From assembly GCA_964019425.1 (NCBI GenBank), contig OZ025790.1, forward strand, positions 1,116,001-1,180,000: DNA of 64,000 nucleotides. Reading direction: 5' to 3'. The stretch is from Flectonema sp. DT1601 (lineage: Eukaryota > Euglenozoa > Diplonemea > Diplonemida > Diplonemidae). The notes under the pieces are model-generated. The model had not been told where the DNA came from. It ran no database searches and saw only the letters and a list, made by a program, of their open reading frames with translations. Both the position numbers and the translations under genes were made by a program. Positions within the stretch are counted from its first letter, which is position 1. The number at the start of each line of letters is the position of its first letter. Shown here piece after piece: positions 52,770 to 61,761 of this stretch.

Positions 52770-55661
52770 ATGTCCGCATATAAAGTTGGTGATGATTCAG
52801 AGGGGTCGCTACCTGCTATCGAGGATGATGTGACTTCCCCGAGTAAAATGGGAACACGAAGGGAATCCGTAATAGTGTGTGTGTTATTCTGTGTTAGTGT
52901 AGCGATATTTATAGGAGCTGATTCCACTGTTGCTGCTGAGATGAAAGCTACGTCCGGAGAAACTTTGTCGACATTGGCAGCTACTCAACCAGACTGTGAA
53001 ATTAGTAAATTAAACAGCACTCTGAGTCTTGACATGCAAGAGATATGTACCGTGTTATGGGACGAAGGAATGTACGCAGTCGTGATCTGGATAGTTGTCT
53101 GGGCTATTGTTTGGCCTTACCTAAAGTGTCTACTCCTACTGGCTACTTGGTACCTTCCCATGAAGCGTCGTGTTCGATCTACTTTACTTCGAGTTCTTGA
53201 GATTTTAGCACACTTCTCACTCGTAGAACTTTTATTAATCGGTGTGATCATGGCTGGCCTTCGTATTCATATTAACTCAGATATCGACCCTGTGATGCTT
53301 ATTCAAACATCTAATAGAGACATAACAATACTACAATCATGTATTGATGACTCCTCAAAGTTACTATCAAATATTGGACTCTCTTGTAGTATCATACAAA
53401 CAATGTGTGATACTGATATATCAAATCTTTCAGAGATGATTCCAATTGGTTCTGTTGGATGGATGTATTGTCCAGTTAGTTGTATGAGATGTGATGATTA
53501 TTTATTATCATCGACTACTGATGATCGTTCATTCAAAGCACTTCAATCACAGCAGTCGGTTGACTGCTCAGATGACCCTACAGGTTTAGTAGCAGAGCAG
53601 GGCTTTAACTGCGCGTTGGTTTCGGCATTCTGCGAAGTCGATATCTCAACAGTCTCTGATGCCGCACCAGAAGGAGGTCTTGGTTGGATGTTTTGTCCTG
53701 TCACATGTATGAGATGTGATGATTTCAAAGTGAGGGTTGCTGCTGGTGATTTACTTTTTATTGGAGTGACGTTGTCTCCAGCAGGTGGCGGTCAAACACC
53801 TACTCCCATAGCAACATTAAGTCCAGGTACCACGACTACTAATATAGAATGTATTGATGACGTTGTTGGTCTTGTTGCTGCTCAAGGATTAACTTGTCAG
53901 CTTTCAACAACATTTTGTAAAGTTGACATGTCGACGATAAGTTCAACAATTCCTGTTGGTGCATTCGGTTGGATGTTGTGTCCAGTAAGCTGCTCAGCTT
54001 GTGAAAAATACAAAACTGCATACGCTTCGGGTTCGCTTTCATTTATCGGAACTCCGATGCCTTTGACAGCTACTCCAACATCTGGTCCTGCAGTACAAGG
54101 TTTTAGGTGTGTCGATGACATCACAGGATTTATATCAAATAGTAACACTAGTTGTCCTTTATTAACTTCCTTTTGTAATGTTAATATGTCAACTCTGATG
54201 AGTTCCGCACCGAATGGAGCTCTTGGTTGGATGTATTGCCCCGTTTCATGTAAAAGATGTAGTGATTTCATAAAGGCTAATACCGATGGTAGTTTAGCTG
54301 TGATATGGACGACTGTTCCTCCAAAAGTTTTAACTTCAATCCCTGTTGTGAGTACTAATCCACCGACAACAGGTTCTGTTAATTCAGGAATGTGTGTTGA
54401 TGATATTTTAAGACTCGCTACGTCATCTGGTGGTTGTTCGATAGTCTCAACAATGTGTGACACAGATCTCGGAAGTATATCACCTGCTCCATTAGGTCTC
54501 TTTGGATGGATGCTTTGTCCTGTTAGTTGTAAGAAGTGCTCTGAGTATGTTACTGGTCTTTCGAATGGTGATTTTGAATTCTTTGGTTTAAAAGCGAATA
54601 CATCAACCGATTCGAACACTACCAGATATCCACCTCACTGTGTTGATGATGAACGACAACACTTATTATCTGAAGGAGGTTGTAATAATATTGTGAATAG
54701 TTGTGATCAAACTTTCACTAAGAATTCATCTGCTGTGAAGGGTTGGATGCTTTGTCCTGTAACCTGCAACAGATGCAGCTCATTTCAAGATATAAACAAC
54801 GCTGCTATTTTAAGAACAATTGGGATCGTCTGGACAGATATCGCCCCCATCACAACACCCAACACAGTTCGTATTTTCTTTGAACTGTTTCTGATGCCAG
54901 AGACAGCTGAATACTTATTCTTTATAGGTACAATGATAGCTGTCTTTTGGGGTTTGTGGATGAATCAAAAATGGGAATATCACATTGCGAAGACATCAGC
55001 AAGTACACCGATTGAAAATATAAACAAAATATCAATATTGATAGCCGTGGGTACAGTTGTTGGTTTTTCATTGTTAATAGTCGGATTGGTGTTACCCGCA
55101 TTTAAGTGGGATTTGGGAGGGTCTCTCGACTCAGTAACAGATTCGAATTTTGATACAAAATATTCCGTACTGCAGTTGGGATCAGAGTTAATTAAATTGA
55201 GAGACAGTCGAACCTTTGTTGGGTTAGTTATTATGTTGTTTTGCGTCACCCTTCCACTTGTCGTTCCTGTTTTGATCATAGCCACGCTCATATTGCCTGG
55301 GACACTATCTCAAGCTGCTTGCTCTGCTATGAAATGTGTTCATCCATTCGCAATGGTCGACGTTCTCGCTCTTTCAATCATAGTCGTTGACGCTGAGATT
55401 GACAAAATATTAAAATCGAGTGTCGCCAAGAGGTACGTCAGTTGTATACCTCCTTCCTTCAACACATCTCCTCTTGGATTCATTCACTTATCGAGTTCTA
55501 CAGAGATAGGAACATACTTAATTGTGCCTGGTATATTCTTAATTCATACTGCGGTTATTGCTACGGCTGTTTTCTTTCCTTCCCACAAGATCAGAGGTAC
55601 GGGAAAAGTGTCACCAACACCTCAAAATATTGATGTTCAGGTGACAAACACGCCGTCTTAA
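52770..55661 (+). CDS. PqiA-like membrane protein with 6 ShKT-like modules
   Basis: 963 residues, single exon, same direction as its longer paralogue. Membrane segments: VIVCVLFCVSVAIFIGA (~30), VVIWIVVWAIVWPYLKCLLL (~108), LVELLLIGVIMAGLRIHI (~155). Six six-Cys modules follow between residues ~185 and ~690, each with GWM-x-CP-V-(S/T)C. Linkers between modules are Thr/Pro-rich and likely O-glycosylated. The C-terminal half has the PqiA-like pair FVGLVIMLFCVTLPLVVPV and KCVHPFAMVDVLALSIIVVD. Compared with the first copy there are five fewer modules, so copy number changes by gain or loss of whole modules. An intermembrane or surface role is inference. Confidence 0.8.
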   Translation: MSAYKVGDDSEGSLPAIEDDVTSPSKMGTRRESVIVCVLFCVSVAIFIGADSTVAAEMKATSGETLSTLAATQPDCEISKLNSTLSLDMQEICTVLWDEGMYAVVIWIVVWAIVWPYLKCLLLLATWYLPMKRRVRSTLLRVLEILAHFSLVELLLIGVIMAGLRIHINSDIDPVMLIQTSNRDITILQSCIDDSSKLLSNIGLSCSIIQTMCDTDISNLSEMIPIGSVGWMYCPVSCMRCDDYLLSSTTDDRSFKALQSQQSVDCSDDPTGLVAEQGFNCALVSAFCEVDISTVSDAAPEGGLGWMFCPVTCMRCDDFKVRVAAGDLLFIGVTLSPAGGGQTPTPIATLSPGTTTTNIECIDDVVGLVAAQGLTCQLSTTFCKVDMSTISSTIPVGAFGWMLCPVSCSACEKYKTAYASGSLSFIGTPMPLTATPTSGPAVQGFRCVDDITGFISNSNTSCPLLTSFCNVNMSTLMSSAPNGALGWMYCPVSCKRCSDFIKANTDGSLAVIWTTVPPKVLTSIPVVSTNPPTTGSVNSGMCVDDILRLATSSGGCSIVSTMCDTDLGSISPAPLGLFGWMLCPVSCKKCSEYVTGLSNGDFEFFGLKANTSTDSNTTRYPPHCVDDERQHLLSEGGCNNIVNSCDQTFTKNSSAVKGWMLCPVTCNRCSSFQDINNAAILRTIGIVWTDIAPITTPNTVRIFFELFLMPETAEYLFFIGTMIAVFWGLWMNQKWEYHIAKTSASTPIENINKISILIAVGTVVGFSLLIVGLVLPAFKWDLGGSLDSVTDSNFDTKYSVLQLGSELIKLRDSRTFVGLVIMLFCVTLPLVVPVLIIATLILPGTLSQAACSAMKCVHPFAMVDVLALSIIVVDAEIDKILKSSVAKRYVSCIPPSFNTSPLGFIHLSSSTEIGTYLIVPGIFLIHTAVIATAVFFPSHKIRGTGKVSPTPQNIDVQVTNTPS

Positions 55662-55977
55662 AACTTTTAAAAAAACCGTATTTAAAAAAAAAAAAAGAGT
55701 GAAAGCATATTTCAGTTCTGTATAGCAAGGGGAAAATAATACCAACCTGACATAAAGAAACTTTGCACGTCTTTTGTTAGACATTAGTAATGAGTTCTTC
55801 CAATTATCAAATGGCATCACCCTCCTCGACTGTTTCTGACATTATTCCCAACAAGGATTGTCTTAGTCTGGAAAATGACAAGCAAAAAAAAAAAAAAACA
55901 TCGTTGGTTGTGAACAGTCCTGAGCTCACAGGGAAAAAAATAGATACCATTTTTGATCATAATAAATAAAAAACGGC

Positions 55978-56035
55978 TCTTAATCTGAATAGTTTCTTTC
56001 TCCGACTTAGTCGGTGTAAAAAAAAAAAAAGAAAA
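55978..56035 (+). repeat. Dyad/A-run motif, copy 1
   Basis: AATCTGAATAGTTTCTTTCT followed by CCGAC-TTA-GTCGG and a long A-run. Related copies at 57658-57772 and 58350-58468. Confidence 0.6.
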
Positions 56036-57657
56036 AAATGTTTTCGTCGATATGTTTTGTTCTTCCTGGGTTGATTTTCCTCCTCCCATTTCTTTTTTAG
56101 TTTATTTTTCGATCATTCTGCGTACTTAGTTTGAACTAAGAAATATAAAAACAAGATTACTACCCATAATCGATTATGTGATATTGCTTAGTAGTTGCGA
56201 GAAGTTATTTTGGGTGGTTCGTTTTTAAGTATTCTCCCCCCCCTGGCCCGCCCTTGCTCTAAAGACCCGCAGTATTCTTCCCAGGCCCTAATGTAAAGTA
56301 CTTACGTCAATCGCAGAGTGTATACCTACACTAACATTACCTTTAGTCAACTGTATCTCAGAACTAATGTTAAATTATCGTTATGTTGTCTATGATACAA
56401 AACATTTGTATTTTACGTACAAACTCCAACAGTTAACCCTCCTTGCCCGCCCTTGCTCTAAAGACCTGCAGTATTTTTCTCCGATAAATCTTTTTCGTAT
56501 TGTCGGTCCTTGCTTTTGTCAACTGCATTATAACTAATTGGCTTAGTTATCTCCGATACGATTCAGATATTTAAAACTTTTCTTTAAATATACTCAAAAC
56601 AAATTTAAAAAAAAAAAAAAAAAAAAAAAAGAATTACTTATCTATTGACACAGGTAACTAATTAGGGTGAAAATCTCCTATACTCTGCCGTATTACATTA
56701 TATACTCTGTACTTGCACTGAATGGCAAAACGGAAAAAGGGATGCGTGTATGCAGCTAAGTTAGAAATATTTATTATAATGTAAAGTCATCTGCGTCATG
56801 TGACAGAGTGTTTACCAATACTAACATTACCTTTAGTCAACGTGTGTATCATAACTGATGTTTATTTTAGTTATCTCTGATACGACCCCAGGTAATCAAT
56901 TCTTTTTCAACTATTCCCAGCCCTTTTTTTTTATTCGTTCCCTCCCCTTTTTTCTATTATTTTGTCCCTCTCCTAATTTTTCGGGTGAAGGGAAGAAAAA
57001 AAAACAGCCCCCAGAGACCATACATTTTGTTATTTTGTTATTTTTGTCTGTTGACTTTGTTTTGTCCAATGTGATTAGATTTTTTTGATCAACGTGGGGG
57101 GAAGCTTTTTTTTTGTCTCCTTTCGTTTAAGTGTCTGGCGTCTGGTAATTGTCTTCTTTTCTTGTTTAGGTTTCCCTTTTTGTTTTTGTTTTAAGTTGTC
57201 GTCAGTCGGCATCTGTTCTCTTGTCACACTCGAAATGACTCATAAGACAACATGTTGTCCATTCGCAGGTATTATTTATTGTTACTCGTAAAGCCGACTC
57301 TTTCCATCCCGTCCTCGACAAACGCTTGTTAGAGAGAATTCCGTTTTTTTTTTTTTTTTTTTAAAGCTTTTAAAGTTTTACCTGATTTCTTGCTTCAGCG
57401 AACACCAACAATACTGTTTTAGTAGATTTCTTAGTGAGGCTGATATTTTTCATTTTTTAATAATCTCATGAATGACAACTGTATTGTCAGACATTTGTCT
57501 CTTCGCTGGCTTTTTTTTTTAAATTGCTTTGCAACTTTAAATTAAAGTCTTTTTTTTTTTTTTTTTTTTTGACACGAACCTCCAAAATGTTATTATTCTT
57601 CCCCTTTCTTCTATTGGATGTGATAAAAAAAAACTATTTCAGATTAGCCGTATATTT

Positions 57658-57772
57658 CGTTGAACGCAGTCAAAATCCTGTCGCACGGGGAAAATAAATC
57701 ATGACCATGAGAAATATCGGCTTTCAATCTGAATAGTTTCTTCTTCGACCACGTCGGTATAAAAAAAATTAA
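57658..57772 (+). repeat. Dyad/A-run motif, copy 2 (longer unit)
   Basis: ~115 bp unit with AATCCTGTCGCACGGGGA, AATCTGAATAGTTTC and the hairpin CGAC-CAC-GTCG, then an A-run. Shares ~80% or more by eye with copy 3. Confidence 0.65.
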
Positions 57773-57882
57773 ATAAGAAGATTAGCACTCTGTTTTCAAT
57801 CAAACAGAATGGAGTAGAATGAACGTATCGCGCTACCGATCTATGCGTTACGCTGCATACATTTTTTCCTTAAATTTTTTTA

Positions 57883-58074
57883 AGAGATTTTCGCTATTCA
57901 CTAAAAGCAGCTAACTTTTTTTTTCGCTGTTCACTAGAAATGATAATTTTTTTTTTCTTTCTTACTGAATAGAGAAAAAAAAATATCACTTTCAGTGAAT
58001 AGCGAAAAAAAAAAAAAATTCTTTTACTGAATAGCGAAAATGGAATTATTGGACCCCCCAATAGCGAAAATCTC
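57883..58074. mobile_element. Small inverted-repeat element (MITE-like)
   Basis: 192 bp bounded by AGAGATTTTCGCTATT and its complement AATAGCGAAAATCTCT. Inside, TTCGCT(A/G)TTCACT / ACTGAATAGCGAAAA recur four or more times in both directions, separated by A- and T-runs. No ORF and no clear target duplication. Confidence 0.55.
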
Positions 58075-58349
58075 TTTTTTTAATTTTTAATTTTAATTTT
58101 CTTTTTTTTTAAATTGCACAACTTATCTGTTTCGTTACTAAGATTTCATATCAGTTGCGCACAAATGATACAAAAAAAAATGTTGAGTAAATAAAGTTAA
58201 AAAGTAAAGTTGGCCGATTCTTTTGTTTTGTTTTCTTTTTTTTCTCTTTCTCCCTTCAGGATAAGGACGACGATTATTCATTTTTAAACATCCTGTCCAA
58301 AAATGTAAAAAGAGAGAGACAAAAAAAAACCATTCAGATAAAGCCTTAT

Positions 58350-58468
58350 GTTTCGGTGCACGCAGACAGAATCCTGTCGCACGGGGAGAAGGTAAACCAT
58401 GACCATAAGAAATAACGGTTTTCAATCTGAATAGTTTCTTTCTCCGACTACGTCGATCCAAAAAAATA
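58350..58468 (+). repeat. Dyad/A-run motif, copy 3 (longer unit)
   Basis: Unit with AATCCTGTCGCACGGGGA, CATGACCATAAGAAATA, AATCTGAATAGTTTCTTTCT and the hairpin CGAC-TAC-GTCG, then A-rich sequence. It lies ~110 bp upstream of the 18S-like match. Confidence 0.65.
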
Positions 58469-58576
58469 AAAATAAAAATAAGGAAACCAACCACATCATA
58501 CAGCCACCAACGTCTTGATGCTTTCAACTCTCGGGTGCGTACTTTCGGGTACTCCCTGTTGGTTAGAGTAACAAGA

Positions 58577-58597
58577 AACCTGGTTGATCCTGCCAGT
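58577..58597 (+). other. Isolated 21 bp match to the 5' end of eukaryotic 18S rRNA
   Basis: Contains CCTGGTTGATCCTGCCAGT, the highly conserved first bases of small-subunit rRNA. The following bases (CACTTGAGTATTAGTTCGG) do not continue as 18S, so this is not a complete rRNA gene. May be an rDNA scrap. Confidence 0.6.
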
Positions 58598-59057
58598 CAC
58601 TTGAGTATTAGTTCGGTAGTCTTTCGGTTCAGGAAAAAATAAAAAAAAAACAAAAAATGGGAAAGAAAAATCTGTTTTTTTTTTTTTTTTTTTGTTGCTT
58701 TCTTTCTCTTTCAGTTACTCGTTCCATGCGACTGCTGTTTGTTTGTCTTTTCAATCAGGTCCAATATTCATTTTGTGTTGTAAGTCTGTGTACAACTACT
58801 GTTATAAGTGTAACAAAAAAAAAAACCATTTTAGTTTCTTCAATGATGTATCCATACGTTATATTGTCGTTGACATAGTTGGAAAAAAAATCTTATGCTT
58901 TTTGGCGGAAGATTTTCTCAGTTTGTGAATATATTGCCTGCTTTTCAATTAATGAAAAAAAAAAAAAAAAGAAATTCACATACGGATCTTATATATGGCT
59001 TATTATTGTAGTCTTCCCCCCTGACAGTCACTGTATCTGGAATGGTTATGATGTTTT

Positions 59058-59465
59058 ATGATACAATGCATTTGTATTTTAGGTACAAAATCGAACAGTT
59101 AACCCCTCGGCTGTTTTGTTTTTCTTTAAGCGTCTACTTAACGGGTACTCGGTGGCTTTGAGTTGATTATTTTATTTGTGATAACCCTCCTCCTACTAAG
59201 TTACGCATCACACTTAGTCAACTGTATCTAAAAAACTAATGTTAAATTATCGTTATGTTGTTTTTATGATGCAATACATTTGTATTTTAGGTACAAAATC
59301 GAACAGTTAACCCCTCGGCTGTTTTGTTTTTCTTTAAGCGTCTACCTAACGGGTACTCAGTGGCTTTGAGTTGATTATTTTATTTGTGATAACCCTCCTC
59401 CTACTAAGTTACGCATCACACTTAGTCAACTGTATATTTTAGGTACAAAAATCGAACAGTTAATT
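59058..59465 (+). repeat. Tandem repeat, ~209 bp period, about two units
   Basis: Unit with TTGTATTTTAGGTACAAAAT, CCCCTCGGCTGTTTTG and ACGCATCACACTTAGTCAAC. The second unit begins at about 59267, and a third is shortened by an internal deletion (59425-59465). Parts are shared with 56340-56440. Confidence 0.75.
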
Positions 59466-59718
59466 TAAAAAAACAGAATTTTTTTATTATTTATTTTTTA
59501 ATGTCTTTACGATTTCTTATTGACTGAACAGTTCCCCTTGATAGATAAAAGATACCCAACTAGTACTCGGTGGCTTTGATTGATTTGTTTTATTTTATTT
59601 ATTTTTTTTTGTGATGACCCCTCCTCCTCCCGAGCTGTTAATAATGCGGTATCGAAATAATTACCTCCCACTCTAAGATTCGTCAAAGTTGACTGTATCT
59701 TGCAACACGCTGTTTCCG

Positions 59719-59750
<32 letters not shown>

Positions 59751-60491
59751 TGTCACGCTCTTTCCGCTTATTCTCAGTGTGTGTGATTTTTATTGTATCA
59801 TTGAAAAGGAATTACAAAAAGGAGGGGAAACAAAAAAAAAAAAAACACACACTTTTTTTTTTTTTTTTTTTTTTTTTTAGGTCAGTTATTTTTTTTAATG
59901 TTAGTTTTTTAATACCTCTCTGTGAGATTTATATTTGAGTAGATTGGTATGTTTGTTTGTTGTTTCTTATCTCTTCTTAACTGTTGACACTTTTCTTTTT
60001 TTTTTGCGAAGTAAAGTTGTTAATTACAGAGGAAAAAAAAAAAAAAAACCTGATCAGTACAAAAAGTTTCCAAAAATCGATAAAAACTGTTACGTGATAA
60101 GTAAAAAGTGTGCATTTAAGGAGGGGAAACTTTTTTGTGCTGAGGTTAGGTTATTTTTTTTTTTTATTTGTATTTGTCGGTTTTCTTTTTGTTCTGTTCA
60201 TTGCATATGTTTTTTTCTTACCTCTTTGTTGAGGGGCAAAAAAACAAAGTCTGCAAAAGAGGGGGAAAAAAAAAAAAAAAAAGAGAACGAAGAAAAATAA
60301 TACCGTACGTATCAGTGACACAATAAGTGTCTCTTTACGGTAGTTTGGCTTTTGATGAATCTCGGTTCGGTCGTTGTTTTTTTTTTTTTGAGTTATTAAA
60401 TTTAATCTCATTTTTATCCATAGATACACAAACAGTATTAACTCGTTTTTTTAGAAAAAAAATAATAATAATCAACTACTTTATGGAATAA

Positions 60492-60698
60492 ATGAACGTG
60501 TTAAACATCCCTGCGATACCAAACTACGTGTTACACGTTTTGATGTTCGCGGCAGCAGTTGGATTCCTATTCTCAGAAAGTAATGATGTTCGACTTATGT
60601 GTCACATTGTCACGGCAATAAGCTCAATGCTCGTATCTCAACGAGCGTATCAGAGAATAAAGGAAACAGGTCCTAAAGGAAATGCAAGTTTCAGATGA
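60492..60698 (+). CDS. Small membrane protein, 68 residues
   Basis: ATG at 60492, TGA at 60696-60698. Two hydrophobic stretches (VLHVLMFAAAVGFLF at ~14-28 and LMCHIVTAISSMLVSQ at ~36-51) with a short charged link suggest a two-helix hairpin, with a basic C-terminus (KETGPKGNASFR). Codon composition and a normal upstream region support a real gene. It lies 294 bp before the next gene. No family recognised. A homopolymer-rich region precedes it. Confidence 0.6.
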   Translation: MNVLNIPAIPNYVLHVLMFAAAVGFLFSESNDVRLMCHIVTAISSMLVSQRAYQRIKETGPKGNASFR

Positions 60699-60992
60699 AA
60701 TAATGATTCTTACGACCCCATCGTTGAATTCAATAGCTATTAATTAAGACATTGTGTTATATTAGTAGTATCAGTCACTGTATTTTATATATAAATTAGG
60801 GAATCATTCTTCCCCCCCATCACCAGGTAAACATTTTAGTCACTTGTGTCATGAGTTTTTTAATTTTATTATTGAGTTCTGATACAATACAAGAGATTTA
60901 TATTCGTATGAAACTAATCAAACAGTCTTCCTCTCCATCACCAGGTTAAAAAGACACATTAAAATAATAATAAGAAACTAATAAAGGAAATA

Positions 60993-61419
60993 ATGGTTCA
61001 AGGGGGTTCTAAATTAAATAAAAATAAACACAAAAACGGAACAACAACTAATGTAAGGTCTACAAAGGTTATGAAACGTGGGCAGAGAGCTGGTGAGAAA
61101 ACTTCAAAATTCTCAAAGGCGAGGAAATTAGTGAGAGGAGTCTACACTTCTGGTTTGGAAAACCAACTTGTAAACAAAATGAATCCATCTCAAAGAGAAA
61201 AATTAAAATTCGTAAACACCACACCCAAGGCTAAACCATTGACTAAGGAGGAACGTAAAGCCAAGGCTCGGGCCAGCAGACGACTTAAGAAAAAGGTTTG
61301 TTTCTTACCTTCATACTTCCTTAACCTAAACCTCAATTATAATAAACAAATATCAGGGTGCTGCTGCTGCTGTTGTTGCCGATATTGAAGCTGCGCAACA
61401 CGCTACATCGTTGGCATAG
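60993..61419 (+). CDS. UPF0390 (DUF2462)-like basic protein, two exons
   Basis: Exon 1 60993-61295, exon 2 61357-61419. The 61 nt intron (61296-61356) runs GTTTGT...AAATATCAG and keeps the frame, giving 121 residues. The N-terminal MVQGGSKLNKNKHKN and the C-terminal basic stretch followed by an Ala run (RRLKKKGAAAAVVADIE) match the general layout of UPF0390/Leydig-cell-tumour 10 kDa-like small nuclear/nucleolar proteins. The unspliced reading would end in an unlikely Cys-rich tail. Highly Lys/Arg-rich, so an RNA-binding or ribosome-biogenesis role is plausible but unproven. The intron resembles that of the gene at 43796 in length and 5' site. Confidence 0.65.
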
Positions 61420-61761
61420 CTGTAACGACCTTAATGAGGATTTGTTCTTTTTTTAGGTTTATTACGCGTTGTTAGAGCTATTCAACCTCATTCTGTAATG
61501 TAACCAGTATTGGTGAGAGGGATGGATAAATAACTACTTTTACAAAAAATCATAACTACATTGTTATCGATTGCTGTTTTATTTAATCTGGTCCGCAAAA
61601 CCTTGCCTCGTGTTCCAGGGTTGTTGTTGTATATTCAGCTTAAATCATGTTACGTTAAAAAATCAACTTTGGGAATTATTGTGTGTAAACAAATAACATT
61701 TCACACGGGCAGTCGTCAATATATTTTATTTTCACAATCGTTAGGGGAAGCTTTAACCACA
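61420..61761. other. Intergenic
   Basis: A/T-rich with no gene. A TTTTATTTTCACAATCGTTAG stretch shortly before 61745 may be the acceptor for the next gene. Confidence 0.45.

Larger units (their letters stand above)
55662..60491. other. Long intergenic region with dispersed repeats
   Basis: 4.8 kb with no supportable protein gene. It contains repeated segments (CTTGCTCTAAAGACC near 56270 and 56450; ACTAACATTACCTTTAGTCAAC near 56330 and 56818), three copies of a dyad plus A-run motif, a small inverted-repeat element, a tandem repeat and many homopolymer tracts. The isolated 18S-like match is listed separately. Confidence 0.55.

Noticed and set aside
58577-58700. Complete 18S rRNA gene
   Set aside because: Only the first 21 bases match; later conserved 18S blocks are absent.
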